Source: Hofstenia miamia (lineage: Eukaryota; Xenacoelomorpha; Acoela; Hofsteniidae). From it: a stretch of 64,000 nucleotides of DNA. Shown here one piece after another: positions 26,284-34,899 of this stretch. Under the pieces are notes generated by a model, which was not told the origin of the DNA, did not search any database, and saw only the letters and a program-made list of their open reading frames with translations. How positions within the stretch are numbered: position 1 is the stretch's first letter; the number at the start of each line of letters is the position of its first letter. Both the position numbers and the translations under genes were made by a program. Location of the stretch: positions 723,015 through 787,014 of the forward strand of contig CABFPE010000093.1 in NCBI GenBank assembly GCA_900660155.1. The letters are read 5' to 3'.

Positions 26284-27390
26284 GGCGCTGAATAGCTGAT
26301 TTTCGGAAGTTTTGTATTCAGCGCCCTCTCCATAGTATTCCTCCGCCCTTAGTGTCCTTTGTTTTTATCCAATTTCAATGAAACTTGGTGTTTAGCTTCG
26401 CTATGCATTGCTTCATATGTGCAGTAATTTTGAGCAAAATAGGAACATTAGTTTAGGAGGTAGGGGCTTCCACATTTTGCCAAAATGAACTATTATAAGG
26501 GCGCTGAATACAAGCTAAATTGAACTATTATAATGGCGCTAAATATAACTAAGGGTCTATTATATTGGTTCTTAATAATTTATTTTAATTTCTTATTGAA
26601 TTTTTGTATATCTAACTGTTAAATGATAAAGTAGAGGGTAGCAATCTCCACCACCCCCCCAGCCGGTCTTAGCAATGTCGGCTTGGGTTTGCTAAAACTA
26701 ACTTGAAAAGCAATTTCTAGATGTAAAATAAACCTTAGAAGAGAATAAAAGCAGTCTGAAGTTGATCTGAGCATTATTCGCAGCATAATCAGCATTTTCG
26801 CAATGTCATAGCCCTAATAAAAAAAATTTTAAGGGAATGCCTTAATAAAACGTTGATTGTGCAGTTAATAATGATCGGATCGACTTCGGACCTGCTTTTA
26901 TTCTCTTCTACATAACATTTTACATCTAAAACGAACTTTTGAACTGATTTAATACAAAGACTAGTAATGTCCTACATTATCCTGCCCCTATAATGATTGA
27001 TGTTAAGATTTCTTAAAAAATATAGGACTAGATCTATTCTAAAAAATAATGGTAACCATTTTCTAGATGTAAAATTTAATGTAGAAGCGAATAAACCTGG
27101 TTTGAAAGCAATCCGAACATTATTTGCTAAGCAATCTAAGATTTCGCAAGGCGGTGCCCCCAAAAATATTCAAGACATGTGGTTATTCAGAAAATTTAAT
27201 ATGGATGTAACTTACTGCTTAATCTACTTCATATATACCCAAATAAATCGGACGTTTTTAAAAATTTTTGCTTAATAGTAATAATATTAAGCGCCATTAT
27301 AATAATCAGGCAAAAATATTTAGCGCCATTATAATATTTTTTGTATCTAGCGCCATTATAATAATAATAATAATAATTAGTAAATTGTAT
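26230..27390. mobile_element. Inverted-repeat element with multiplied GGCGCTnAATA termini
   Basis: The left side carries (TTA)n then GGCGCTGAATA (26,284), its inverse (26,315), GGCGCTGAATA (26,500) and GGCGCTAAATA (26,535). The right side carries the inverse motif TATTAAGCGCC (27,285), TATTTAGCGCC (27,317) and TATCTAGCGCC (27,344), then (ATA)n. Each side ends outward in ATTATAAT-like sequence. The interior has a roughly 75-bp unit (TTCTAGATGTAAAAT...GAATAAA) at 26,702-26,780 and 27,040-27,115, and inverted at 26,868-26,945. No transposase. A 92-codon frame at 26,997-27,275 runs across the third unit and is probably chance. Confidence 0.65.
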
Positions 27391-27575
27391 GATTGGAAAC
27401 TTATTTGAATTGATTAGTACGTCTCTTAGATCCTATGGTATTTCCACTATATGTACCCCTTTTCCTCTACGTGCTGTTGTATATCATATTTGTAAATTCT
27501 TAAACCCTAATATGGCCAAATTCAAATATTATTATTATTAGTAGTACTAGTAGTAGTAGTAATATTAAATATTCA
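27361..27575. repeat. TAA/TTA/GTA trinucleotide microsatellites
   Basis: (ATA)n at 27,357-27,378 and a TTA-to-GTA tract at about 27,524-27,570, just upstream of exon 1. Confidence 0.85.
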
Positions 27576-27701
27576 TTATAAACTTTTACGAATGTAGGAT
27601 TTTGCTGTTAAGCGTAACTTGTTTTGTATGTATGACGAAATTTGCTTTATAGAATAATGCTGCATTTTATGTATTTCAAAACACTTGCAAATTTATTTTA
27701 G

Positions 27702-28043
27702 GAATTCCAATGTTTTTATTTGTTTTACTTCAATGTCTTCTGATCTACTCTGTGAAAGCAGATATTAACTTTGTCAATTTTGAACATCCTCAAATTGTTA
27801 ATTATGATCAAAAGGTTAAGCTCCCTTGCGATTTTTCCACTTCCAATGACCAAGTTAAATGGACACGTGTTTGGAAGCGTAATGGACATTCAATTACTCC
27901 TTCAAGTGAATATGAAGTATCGTCTACTGGGTTATTGACTATTTTCAAAATTCAAGAAGCTGATTTGACAAATTTTCAATGCGAAATCAGTTCGAAAAAG
28001 TTTGGATCTGCACTTAGTCCATCTGTTCAGTTAATTCTTGGTG
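27702..28043 (+). CDS. DCC/NEO1-like: DCC/neogenin-like exon 1: signal peptide and Ig domain 1
   Basis: The ATG at 27,710 was chosen because it begins a typical signal peptide (MFLFVLLQCLLIYSVKA, then Asp-18) and follows an acceptor-like TTTATTTTAG ending at 27,701, which implies an upstream non-coding exon I cannot locate. Residues 18-110 form an Ig domain: first Cys at 40, Trp at 55 (a second Trp at 51), and the F strand DLTNFQCEIS with Cys-91, where the usual Tyr is Phe. The exon ends at 28,043 before GTAAGC, leaving one base of the next codon (phase 1), as usual between Ig modules. The whole domain sits in one exon, unlike Ig2-Ig4 of the same gene, which are each split. The frame would close at TAA if read through the intron. 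Confidence 0.85.
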
Positions 28044-28118
28044 GTAAGCATTTGCCAATAATTTTTTAATATTTTAATTCTATGTTGTTTACAAACAGCT
28101 TTTATGTTTGAATTTTAG

Positions 28119-28230
28119 AAGCTCCAGCTGATTCAGAATCTTTTTCGAATCAAGAACAAAATTCCGTCAGCCAGGGAGATACGTTCAAGTTTTACTGTGT
28201 CGTCACATCAATTCCAAAAGCTACAATAAA
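28119..28230 (+). CDS. DCC/NEO1-like: DCC/neogenin-like exon 2: first half of Ig domain 2
   Basis: Bounded by TTGAATTTTAG at 28,118 and the strong donor GTAAGT at 28,231. In phase it reads EAPADSESFSNQEQNSVSQG, then DTFKFYCVVTSIPKATI, supplying the first Cys of Ig2 (YCVV). It ends in phase 2 inside a Lys codon finished by exon 3, which brings in the invariant Trp directly after it (IKWYHN). The intron before it is only 75 bp; the one after is about 2.7 kb and holds a mariner insertion. Part of this exon reappears 100 bp downstream beyond a run of Ns, which I treat as an assembly copy. Confidence 0.85.
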
Positions 28231-28262
28231 GTAAGTCATTTTCATATATATATATATATATA

Positions 28263-28344
28263 NNNNNNAGCCAGGGAGATACGTTCAAGTTTTACTGTGT
28301 CGTCACATCAATTCCAAAAGCTACAATAAAGTAAGTCATTTTCT

Positions 28345-28347
<3 letters not shown>
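28263..28347. other. Assembly gap (6 N) with duplicated exon 2 end
   Basis: Ns occupy 28,263-28,268. Immediately after them, 28,269-28,347 repeats 28,169-28,247 at a constant offset of 100 bases: the last 62 bases of exon 2, its donor, and the start of the intron up to a TA microsatellite. The copy lacks an acceptor and the first part of the exon. The two copies differ only where the TA tract begins (TTTTCATATA against TTTTCTTGTA). This looks like two contig ends, or two alleles, meeting at an unresolved TA repeat, not a real second exon. Confidence 0.8.
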
Positions 28348-28380
<33 letters not shown>

Positions 28381-30234
28381 TAGCCCCATAACTTCTAAAT
28401 TATAATACTCTGAATTAATGTTTGGGCTTCCAAATTTTCAGAAATGTTGATTTTAGAAACTTGTAGGAATCCCGCTACATAGCTAAGTTTTCATTGAATT
28501 TGCTTGTGCAATTAACTTCTTGAGGTAGAACACATATTTTTCCACCTGGACGTAACGGGGTTAAGTAAAGAAAGATTTCAATGATTGCTTAATTTTGCTT
28601 TGTATCTATTAAAAGTAGAAATGGGACTGTAATTTTCGTTAATCCATGTAATCACTTTTAATCTGTTAATCGGTCAGTTATAATAATTTCTCTAACATTT
28701 TTTCATTATTGGACATAAATCAGAAACAAGGATAAAGCTCACGTTTCCAAACAAATATTTTCACATTCAAATTGAGTATCAATATATAATTTGAAGGGAT
28801 ATCCGCAGTTTGGTTTTTTAGCAAATGCATGCTCAAGTAAACAACTTTTTTTAAAATCATTTGATGTTAACAGCCACTATAAATTATTTGAAGGGTAATC
28901 TTATTGTTATAGTTTTTATATGGTACTGAGCCCAATTTCAACCAGTTTTGGTTCAATTTCAGTGGTTGCATCAGGCCATGTAGGTTTGTCCTACTATATT
29001 GCACATACGTCTCGTTTTATGTGATAATTACAAATTATTTGAAATCAGTTTAGCGCTATAAATCTTTTCAAGATATCGGTCAATAACGCAGAAAATTTTA
29101 CATGAATTTTATGTGGAACATCTATAACAATGACAAGTAAAACAGAGTGTATTTGTTGTGCAAAAATAACAGCTGTGCATTTATCGCCAATAAACTTAAT
29201 GCAATTTTATTTGCGTATTTGATAATAGGATCGGTTTAACGTAGTAAATGCTGATAAATCTGTTGGAATGCCCGCCTTAGTAGTTCCAATTTGCGGGTTT
29301 GATAGATCCGCTAAATTAGATTTCTGTCTTCAAAACTGTAATGATATCTGCTCAGATACCCACTGGTTTTGTTCAATCAGGTGGGCTTTTAAGACCATAC
29401 GAATAGAATACAATCCTAAAAAATATAACATTTGAATCAACGGTAATTCTCCTGATTTTTTCGCAAAATTGTAAGCATGCTTTTTTACATTATTAGTTTT
29501 TTGTTAAGAATGACTTGTTACATTCGCATCTACTTTAATGTAATCCGCAGCATTTGTTACTGTAATGTGTATACGGTCTTTAGCTTTAAATGACTTTTGA
29601 ATGATATATATTTATGTTTTCATACTATACACATTCACGTCACTATCTTATCAAACATGAATTCAATTACGTAATTTTTTCTACAGTATACTAAGAGCTA
29701 CACGCTGTCGTATGTAGCTTGCGTAACACATGGGCTTGAAAATACATCAAAACATATTTATTTGACATTTCGTGAGTAGTTTTTTTCCCTTTTTTATTGC
29801 ATATGTCCCTTTCATTAATTAAAATTTTCGTAGAATTGTTTCGTTTTAAAACATCTGTTTTTTATTGATGTTTTTTTATTATGAAAATGGCGCGTTGAAT
29901 GTTGCTGTAGTTGTAATTGTATTTTGTAATGTAATGTATAATTAAACATAACAAGCGATCGGTGAATTACGTCGCCCCGCAGCTTGTGCCACTGTCTGCT
30001 TCCCAAGAAATTGACTTCAGCATGATGAGACTCACTCAGACAGAGCTGCGAAAAACTCCAAAAAATTGTCCTTTTTGTCCCATTAATCATGCCGAAAAAA
30101 ATAATGCTTTTCATGTAAAGTCGTTTTTCTTATTAAAACGTTTTTAATTAAAAAACGGTTTTTTCAATAATGATTTAATGAGCGACTTTATTCCTATTAG
30201 CGATGAAAATCAAAGGATTTTAGTGGCTTCTATA
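28348..30234. other. Intron 2, first part: nothing recognised
   Basis: A TA tract (about 28,348-28,376) then unremarkable AT-rich DNA. Frames at 29,815-30,147 show no family motif. A near-palindromic CGTTTTTAATTAAAAAACG lies at about 30,138. Confidence 0.45.
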
Positions 30235-30801
30235 CGAGGGTGAGTCAAAAAGTAATGATAATATCTATGCCATTTGAAAAATTTAAGTAGAAGGAAAACA
30301 AGTTTTGTCTTATTTGAAATAGCTATTTATACTCGTGATTTGAACTGAGTTTGAATTTGTTTACACTGCTGTCAGCCTCTTAAAACCAATTCAAAGTCTA
30401 GCGTTTTACGCTATATAAGGTTCAATCAATGGAGAGCACCAAAATTGAAATTCGCAGCAATGTCAAGTTTCTAACGAAACTTGGTTGGAAGCCGGCTGAC
30501 ATCATTAATGCATTGAGCTCTGTCTACGAGGATAGTGCTCCTCCAGATCCCACTGTCTACCGATGGATTCGTGAATTCAAACAGGGCAGAGATTCGGTGG
30601 AAGATGAACAAAGGAGTGGCAGACCCAGAACGTCCAGATCAGAAGACATCATCATCGCTGTTCAAAAGGCAGTTGAGCAAGACCGACGAGTGTTAATGAT
30701 TTAACGAAAATCATGGTGTAGAAACTTTTTGTTAGAATACAAGATTCTGAAATTATTGTCACTCTTTTATAAAATTATCATTACTTTTTGACTCTCCCTC
30801 G
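30235..30801 (+). mobile_element. Internally deleted mariner element with intact termini
   Basis: Left end CGAGGGTGAGTCAAAAAGTA and right end (reverse complement) CGAGGGAGAGTCAAAAAGTA form terminal inverted repeats of about 28 bp with one mismatch, flanked by TA on both sides (30,233-30,234 and 30,802-30,803), the mariner target. The 567-bp length is under half that of a full mariner (about 1.3 kb). It keeps the promoter-proximal part, the start of the transposase and the 3' UTR. It sits in intron 2 of the DCC-like gene in the sense orientation. Confidence 0.92.
30429..30704 (+). pseudogene. Mariner transposase, N-terminal DNA-binding part only
   Basis: The frame of 91 codons keeps the paired helix-turn-helix region: KIEIRSNVKFLTKLGWKPAD, IINALSSVYEDSAPPDPTVY and RWIREFKQGRDSVEDEQRSG, RPRTSRSEDIIIAVQKAVEQ, DRRV. 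The GRPRTS hook between the two helix-turn-helix motifs is present. After DRRV it runs into LMI and a stop, where complete relatives continue into the second helix-turn-helix and the DD34D catalytic domain (about 345 residues in all). The catalytic domain is deleted, so it cannot transpose on its own. The remaining frame has no stop, which suggests a fairly recent deletion derivative. Confidence 0.9.
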
Positions 30802-30923
30802 TATTATTGTTGTCAAATAGACCTTTAGTATTCTGTTTGATGTTGTAAGTCATATTTTGTTTTTAGAAATGGGACATTTTCCATCTGCTAAAAGTAATTG
30901 TCAGTTTTAAAATTTATATTTAG

Positions 30924-31093
30924 ATGGTATCATAATCAACGTGATATTACTGCTTCTCCTCGAATCAATTTTTTCGATAGTGGTTCGTTGGAAATTAGTA
31001 ATGTCACCTTTTCTGATAGAGGAGATTACAAATGCCAGGCATCCAATAACTTTGGAACAGTCAATGGAAATGTTTATGAACTCCTAGTTGATG
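30924..31093 (+). CDS. DCC/NEO1-like: DCC/neogenin-like exon 3: second half of Ig domain 2
   Basis: Follows ATATTTAG at 30,923. One base completes the Lys codon, then WYHNQRDITASPRINFFDS, GSLEISNVTFSDRGDYKCQA and SNNFGTVNGNVYELLVD. This gives the Ig2 Trp and the second Cys in the classical DRGDYKCQASN context. Two donors are possible: GTAAAT at 31,094 and, nine bases later, GTAAGT at 31,103. Both leave phase 1, so either joins exon 4 in frame; the longer form adds three residues to the Ig2-Ig3 linker. I give the shorter boundary, although the downstream donor has the better consensus. Confidence 0.85.
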
Positions 31094-31155
31094 GTAAATC
31101 AAGTAAGTATTGGTTTTATATTTATTTTTTTTAGAATGTTAACAATCTTCTTTAG

Positions 31156-31315
31156 GTTTTAAGGAAGATAGCCTCATCGTGTTATTGGACTCTCCCTCTG
31201 AAGTTGCTGCGCTCGCAAATGCAACAGTGGTTTTGGAATGTGCAATATCTTCATTTAAAAGACCCGCTGTCTGGTATAAAGACTCGATACGTGATTCAAA
31301 TAAAATCGTGTTCCC
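31156..31315 (+). CDS. DCC/NEO1-like: DCC/neogenin-like exon 4: first half of Ig domain 3
   Basis: Acceptor CTTCTTTAG ends at 31,155. In frame it reads FKEDSLIVLLDSPSEVAALA, NATVVLECAISSFKRPAVWY and KDSIRDSNKIVF. The first Cys (LECAIS) and the invariant Trp (VWYKD) of Ig3 are both here. The donor is GTTAGT at 31,316, leaving two bases (CC) completed by A from exon 5 to make Pro. Intron 3, before it, is only about 60 bp. NATV is a potential N-glycosylation site. Confidence 0.83.
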
Positions 31316-31401
31316 GTTAGTATCATTTCATGTGAATTATGTTGCTGATTTCTGTTTATTTTAATTAATAATTAAAGTAATTATGACCTTCGTGCTTTTA
31401 G

Positions 31402-31529
31402 ATCAAAACGCTATTCCATAATTGGTGCCAACAATCTACAAATTAAATCCTTAAAATACGAAGATGCCGGCACATATTGGTGCAAATTCGACTCTAAGCG
31501 AAAGCAAGCAGTTGAATTATTTGTTCAAG
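31402..31529 (+). CDS. DCC/NEO1-like: DCC/neogenin-like exon 5: second half of Ig domain 3
   Basis: Begins after CGTGCTTTTAG at 31,401. It reads SKRYSIIGANNLQIKSLKYE then DAGTYWCKFDSKRKQAVELF VQ. The second Ig3 Cys lies in DAGTYWC. The stretch SKRYSIIGANNLQI is the part that most resembles DCC and neogenin (SKKYSLLGGSNLLI, recalled, not searched). Donor GTCAGT at 31,530 in CAAG|GTCAGT context, phase 1. The intron that follows is about 6.0 kb and contains three hAT-type miniature elements. Confidence 0.85.
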
Positions 31530-32058
31530 GTCAGTGCATATTCTACAGGAACTGTAACGTAAAGATTTCCTCTGTATTTTTAGTATAAATATTATGAGCA
31601 CACAGAGAAGTATCAGTATACTACTCTTAAGTTCGCTGTACTTTGGATACTTTCGATAGTATCTTTACTTCTGACCTAAGAGCTGAACAATTTGGTAAAT
31701 TTCATTACTTGAAAATTTCAATTCGTTTCGGTTATTTTCTAATATAAAATACAATATGAGATCTTAACAGAATTTAGAAATTAGTCTTAACTAATTTAAA
31801 CCAGCTGCTTTTACGATCAAGAAGGATATTAATAATATTCCACAAGTACAATAAACTATCAATTCTATAATGGCAAGTCGAAATGTATTTGTTCCTATTC
31901 GATTTCTGAAAATTTAATTTAAAATTTTTGAATCGCACATTTCGACCTGAACTTTCCAAAATCTAGGAATAAGTGTATCGCTATAATATAGGGTATTCAT
32001 AAATCTGTACTTTCCTTTGTCTGATATTGCTGTTTTTGATATGTAACCAGATGCGTAT
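31530..32058. other. Start of intron 5: nothing recognised
   Basis: AT-rich intron sequence with no motif I can support. Confidence 0.5.
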
Positions 32059-32408
32059 CAAACTTGTCAACGAGCCGAGCCGAGCTTGAGCAGAGTATTG
32101 GATATACAACGAGCCCAAAACGAGACGTTTTTTAAGCAAACCAAATTTATAGTGCTGTATGTTTATTTGATTTTGCAGATTTTTCTTATTTTTTCATTCG
32201 ATATTCCTTACTTATAATCGTATTTTAGAAATGTTTATTAAATAATAGGAAGAGCAATTGAAAAAATTTTGAGAGCACAATATTTAAAAAAAATACCGAG
32301 CTGAAATGAGCCTCATTGAAAGATGTTCTGTGGCGAGCCAAGCCGAGCCGAACTTACTCAAAATTTAAACGAGCCGAGCTCAGAAATTACGGCTCGTTGA
32401 CAAGTCTG
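32059..32408 (+). mobile_element. hAT-type miniature element (CAACGAGCC family), copy 1
   Basis: Ends CAAACTTGTCAACGAGCC and GGCTCGTTGACAAGTCTG are inverted repeats with one mismatch. The 8-bp ATGCGTAT flanks both sides (32,051-32,058 and 32,409-32,416), the target duplication size of the hAT superfamily. The interior is AT-rich with GAGCCGAGC subterminal motifs and no coding frame. 350 bp, in intron 5 of the DCC-like gene. Confidence 0.9.
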
Positions 32409-32540
32409 ATGCGTATATTTCACTCCGTGTATAATACGGGCTTCCTCTGATTTCACCTGTTTGANGGGCTCTTTGAAAAGTCTGATGCGTATTTTTCACC
32501 CGGTGTAAAATAGGGGTTCCTTCTGATTTCCCCTTTTTGT
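32409..32540. other. Single-N gap with a second, diverged copy of the insertion-site flank
   Basis: N at 32,465. Sequence after it (GGCTCTTTGAAAAGTCTG, then ATGCGTAT, then the flank) repeats the last bases of the miniature element and its right flank (32,391-32,464) with scattered mismatches. Probably a poorly resolved allele or low-quality contig end. Confidence 0.7.
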
Positions 32541-33081
32541 TTCAAAGCTAATTACCGCAATCTTCTTTCACCTGCGGACATTTAAATTTTTTTTACATCA
32601 TTTTTTGTCGAATTTTTTTTTCGCAGCAAATTTCAGTCATGAGTTTCGCTTTCGCAAAAATTTTATTTTTTGAGGCTCCTATTAATATAAAATAGGCCTG
32701 CACAAAGTTCTTCGGGAGCACATTACTTTTAAATTGTTCATAGAACATTGTTTATTAGGAATCGATGGTTTGTGTATAGTTCTGTTTATGTCTCTCATTC
32801 TGTTTGGCTCATTGGGTATTGTAATGTGGTTTGTATCGCATTTTGGTTCGGCTGTCAGTCGTTGCTTAATGTTAGTCATCTCCGCTTAGTAGAAATATTA
32901 GTGTTCACGCGGGAAATCTGTTTCGAGTAATTGTTAATACTCTATTTAGCGACAAATATTTCTTACCGTTATTTGTGGATTATGCTTTCCTATTAATACT
33001 AAGTGGTGTAGCATATAGATTAGCATTTAATACATATTGTTCGACATTGCTATATACTAGCATAAATTATACTAGTATATG
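32541..33081. other. Intron 5: nothing recognised
   Basis: Intronic sequence. The two overlapping frames near 32,680-32,930 carry no family motif. Confidence 0.45.
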
Positions 33082-33331
33082 CAGCGCCGCGTTTAGGATT
33101 TTTAAAACGGGCTGACACCGATTTTTAAAGAAAAAAATTTTAAAAAACTTTTTTGAACAAAAGTGTGCTTACACAAAATGCAATCGTTTGTTTTTAGCAG
33201 CAATCGATTACATAGCATCTTGAATTAATGTGAACTATTTTCAATTTTGAGGAAAAAATATTTTTCTTAAGTGTTTGCAGCTGGCGCCGAAAAGGGGGTC
33301 GGTCGCCCCCTGCCCCCTAAACGCGCCACTG
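33082..33331. mobile_element. hAT-like miniature element (GGCGCGTTTAGG family)
   Basis: Left end CAGCGCCGCGTTTAGGATTT. Right end on the other strand CAGTGGCGCGTTTAGGGGGC. 250 bp, no coding frame. The 8-bp flanks (AGTATATG and ATAGTTAG) do not match, so the class rests on the CAG...CTG ends and on likeness to the 65-bp element at 39,301. Confidence 0.65.
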
Positions 33332-34594
33332 ATAGTTAGCATTGATGAATTTTTAATTTATATATATATATATTTGACAACTCGTGTTCTTTCAATCCTT
33401 TGTACTTCATCTGCGTCTATTTAGAAGTAAACGAAAATTTCTTGAAGCTATAAATGTTGGATTATCTGAACTGCTCGCGTTAGTTTCATTTCCATATCGC
33501 TCCGCGTAGTTTTAACACATTGCCATATGTCGCAATTCACGTTGACTTAAAAATGCACATTGCAAGTCTCGATTTTCAGCAAAATTTAAGGTTGCGGGTC
33601 AGAAACAAATTTTGCTAAAAAATTGACCAGAAAAGCCCGAGGAGATTGAATGTGAACTGAGAACAATCGTACAATTCTGTTCTCTCGTAATTTGGAAAAA
33701 GTCAAAATGGCGATATTTTGCCTTTTATTTCGACAACCAGGCATATGGTAACATTCATTGAAGTATCATAAGGCCTCTCTTCGTTAATAATATACCAAAA
33801 TGTATTTGGCATAACTAAAACACTAATATCACAAAATGTATTTGGGGACTTTTTGCTATAGACAGCTTACATACCATTTGATATGCGCTGAAAAGCTCTA
33901 CGATATTCATATTTTTGGGAATACATCAATTTAGACCGTTCTTAGAGTGAAAAATGTATCAATAAAATTCGCTTTTATTACACAAGAATTCTTTTTTATT
34001 AAATTTGAGGTTTGATTGAATTTCCTCTAATTTTAAAGATTCGTCCTCTATGCTGTGCATCATTTTGTAGTTCTTCCAAAAAACTAAGAAAAACAGGTTT
34101 TTCTAGATAAAGGGTTCCTTTGAATTTTACTATTGTGTCATTGACCTTATCTAACCCTAAATCGATTTTCATTCTAGAGTGGTCTAAGTATTGAAATCTA
34201 GTGAGAAGCATTTTTGCGCAAATTATAACAATATTTAGATAATTTATATCTCCATTGCGGCAATGCTTTTCATTTTTTAATTGGATTAATATCTTTTTTG
34301 AACATATAAAACTTCCATTTTTCCGAATTACAAGTTACAATAACAACTATTTTGTTTTTATTATTTTTGTTTTCGCTCATAGAATTTAGGAGGCCTATCG
34401 TATTCTGTTTCACAAGATGATACATTTATTGCACATCTATAATTAAAATTGAAAATATACATGTCGGTAGTTAATTTTGTAACTATTAAATATTGAATAA
34501 ATTAACCTAATCATTTCATAAGAAAAATAGAGAAAAATCTAGTAGATGAATATAGACTTATAAATCAATTAAAAAATTCTTCATCAATTTTATG
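33332..34594. other. Intron 5: TA tract, otherwise nothing recognised
   Basis: Short TA tract at about 33,358-33,371. No coding or mobile motif identified. Confidence 0.45.
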
Positions 34595-34899
34595 CAGACT
34601 TGGCAACGAGCCTAAGTTTTTAAGCTCGGCTCTCCTCATTTTACTTTTGAGAATTTTTGGCTCGGCTCGCCACATAGAATCTTTGAATGAGGATTGTTTT
34701 AGTTCGATTATTATTTTTAGAAATATTTTTTAATAAACATGTTAAAATAATATTATAAGAAATGTATACTGAATGAAAATATAAGAAATATCTGCATAAT
34801 CAAATTAACAAGCAAAACTATAAATTTGCTTGGGTTAAATAGGGCTCGTTGTATATTCAATGAAGTGTTCAAGTTCAACTTGGCTCGTTGACAAATCTT
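34595..34899 (-). mobile_element. hAT-type miniature element (CAACGAGCC family), copy 2
   Basis: CAGACTTGGCAACGAGCC at the left and GGCTCGTTGACAAATCTT at the right. Its interior is the reverse complement of the 32,059 copy (GGCTCGGCTCGCCACA near the left end). Flanks ATTTTATG and ATTGTAAG agree at six of eight bases, as expected for an older insertion. 305 bp. Confidence 0.82.

Noticed and set aside
29815-30147. Opposed frames at the end of intron 2 before the mariner element
   Set aside because: They overlap on both strands, show no family motif and have no usable splice signals in phase with exons 2 and 3.
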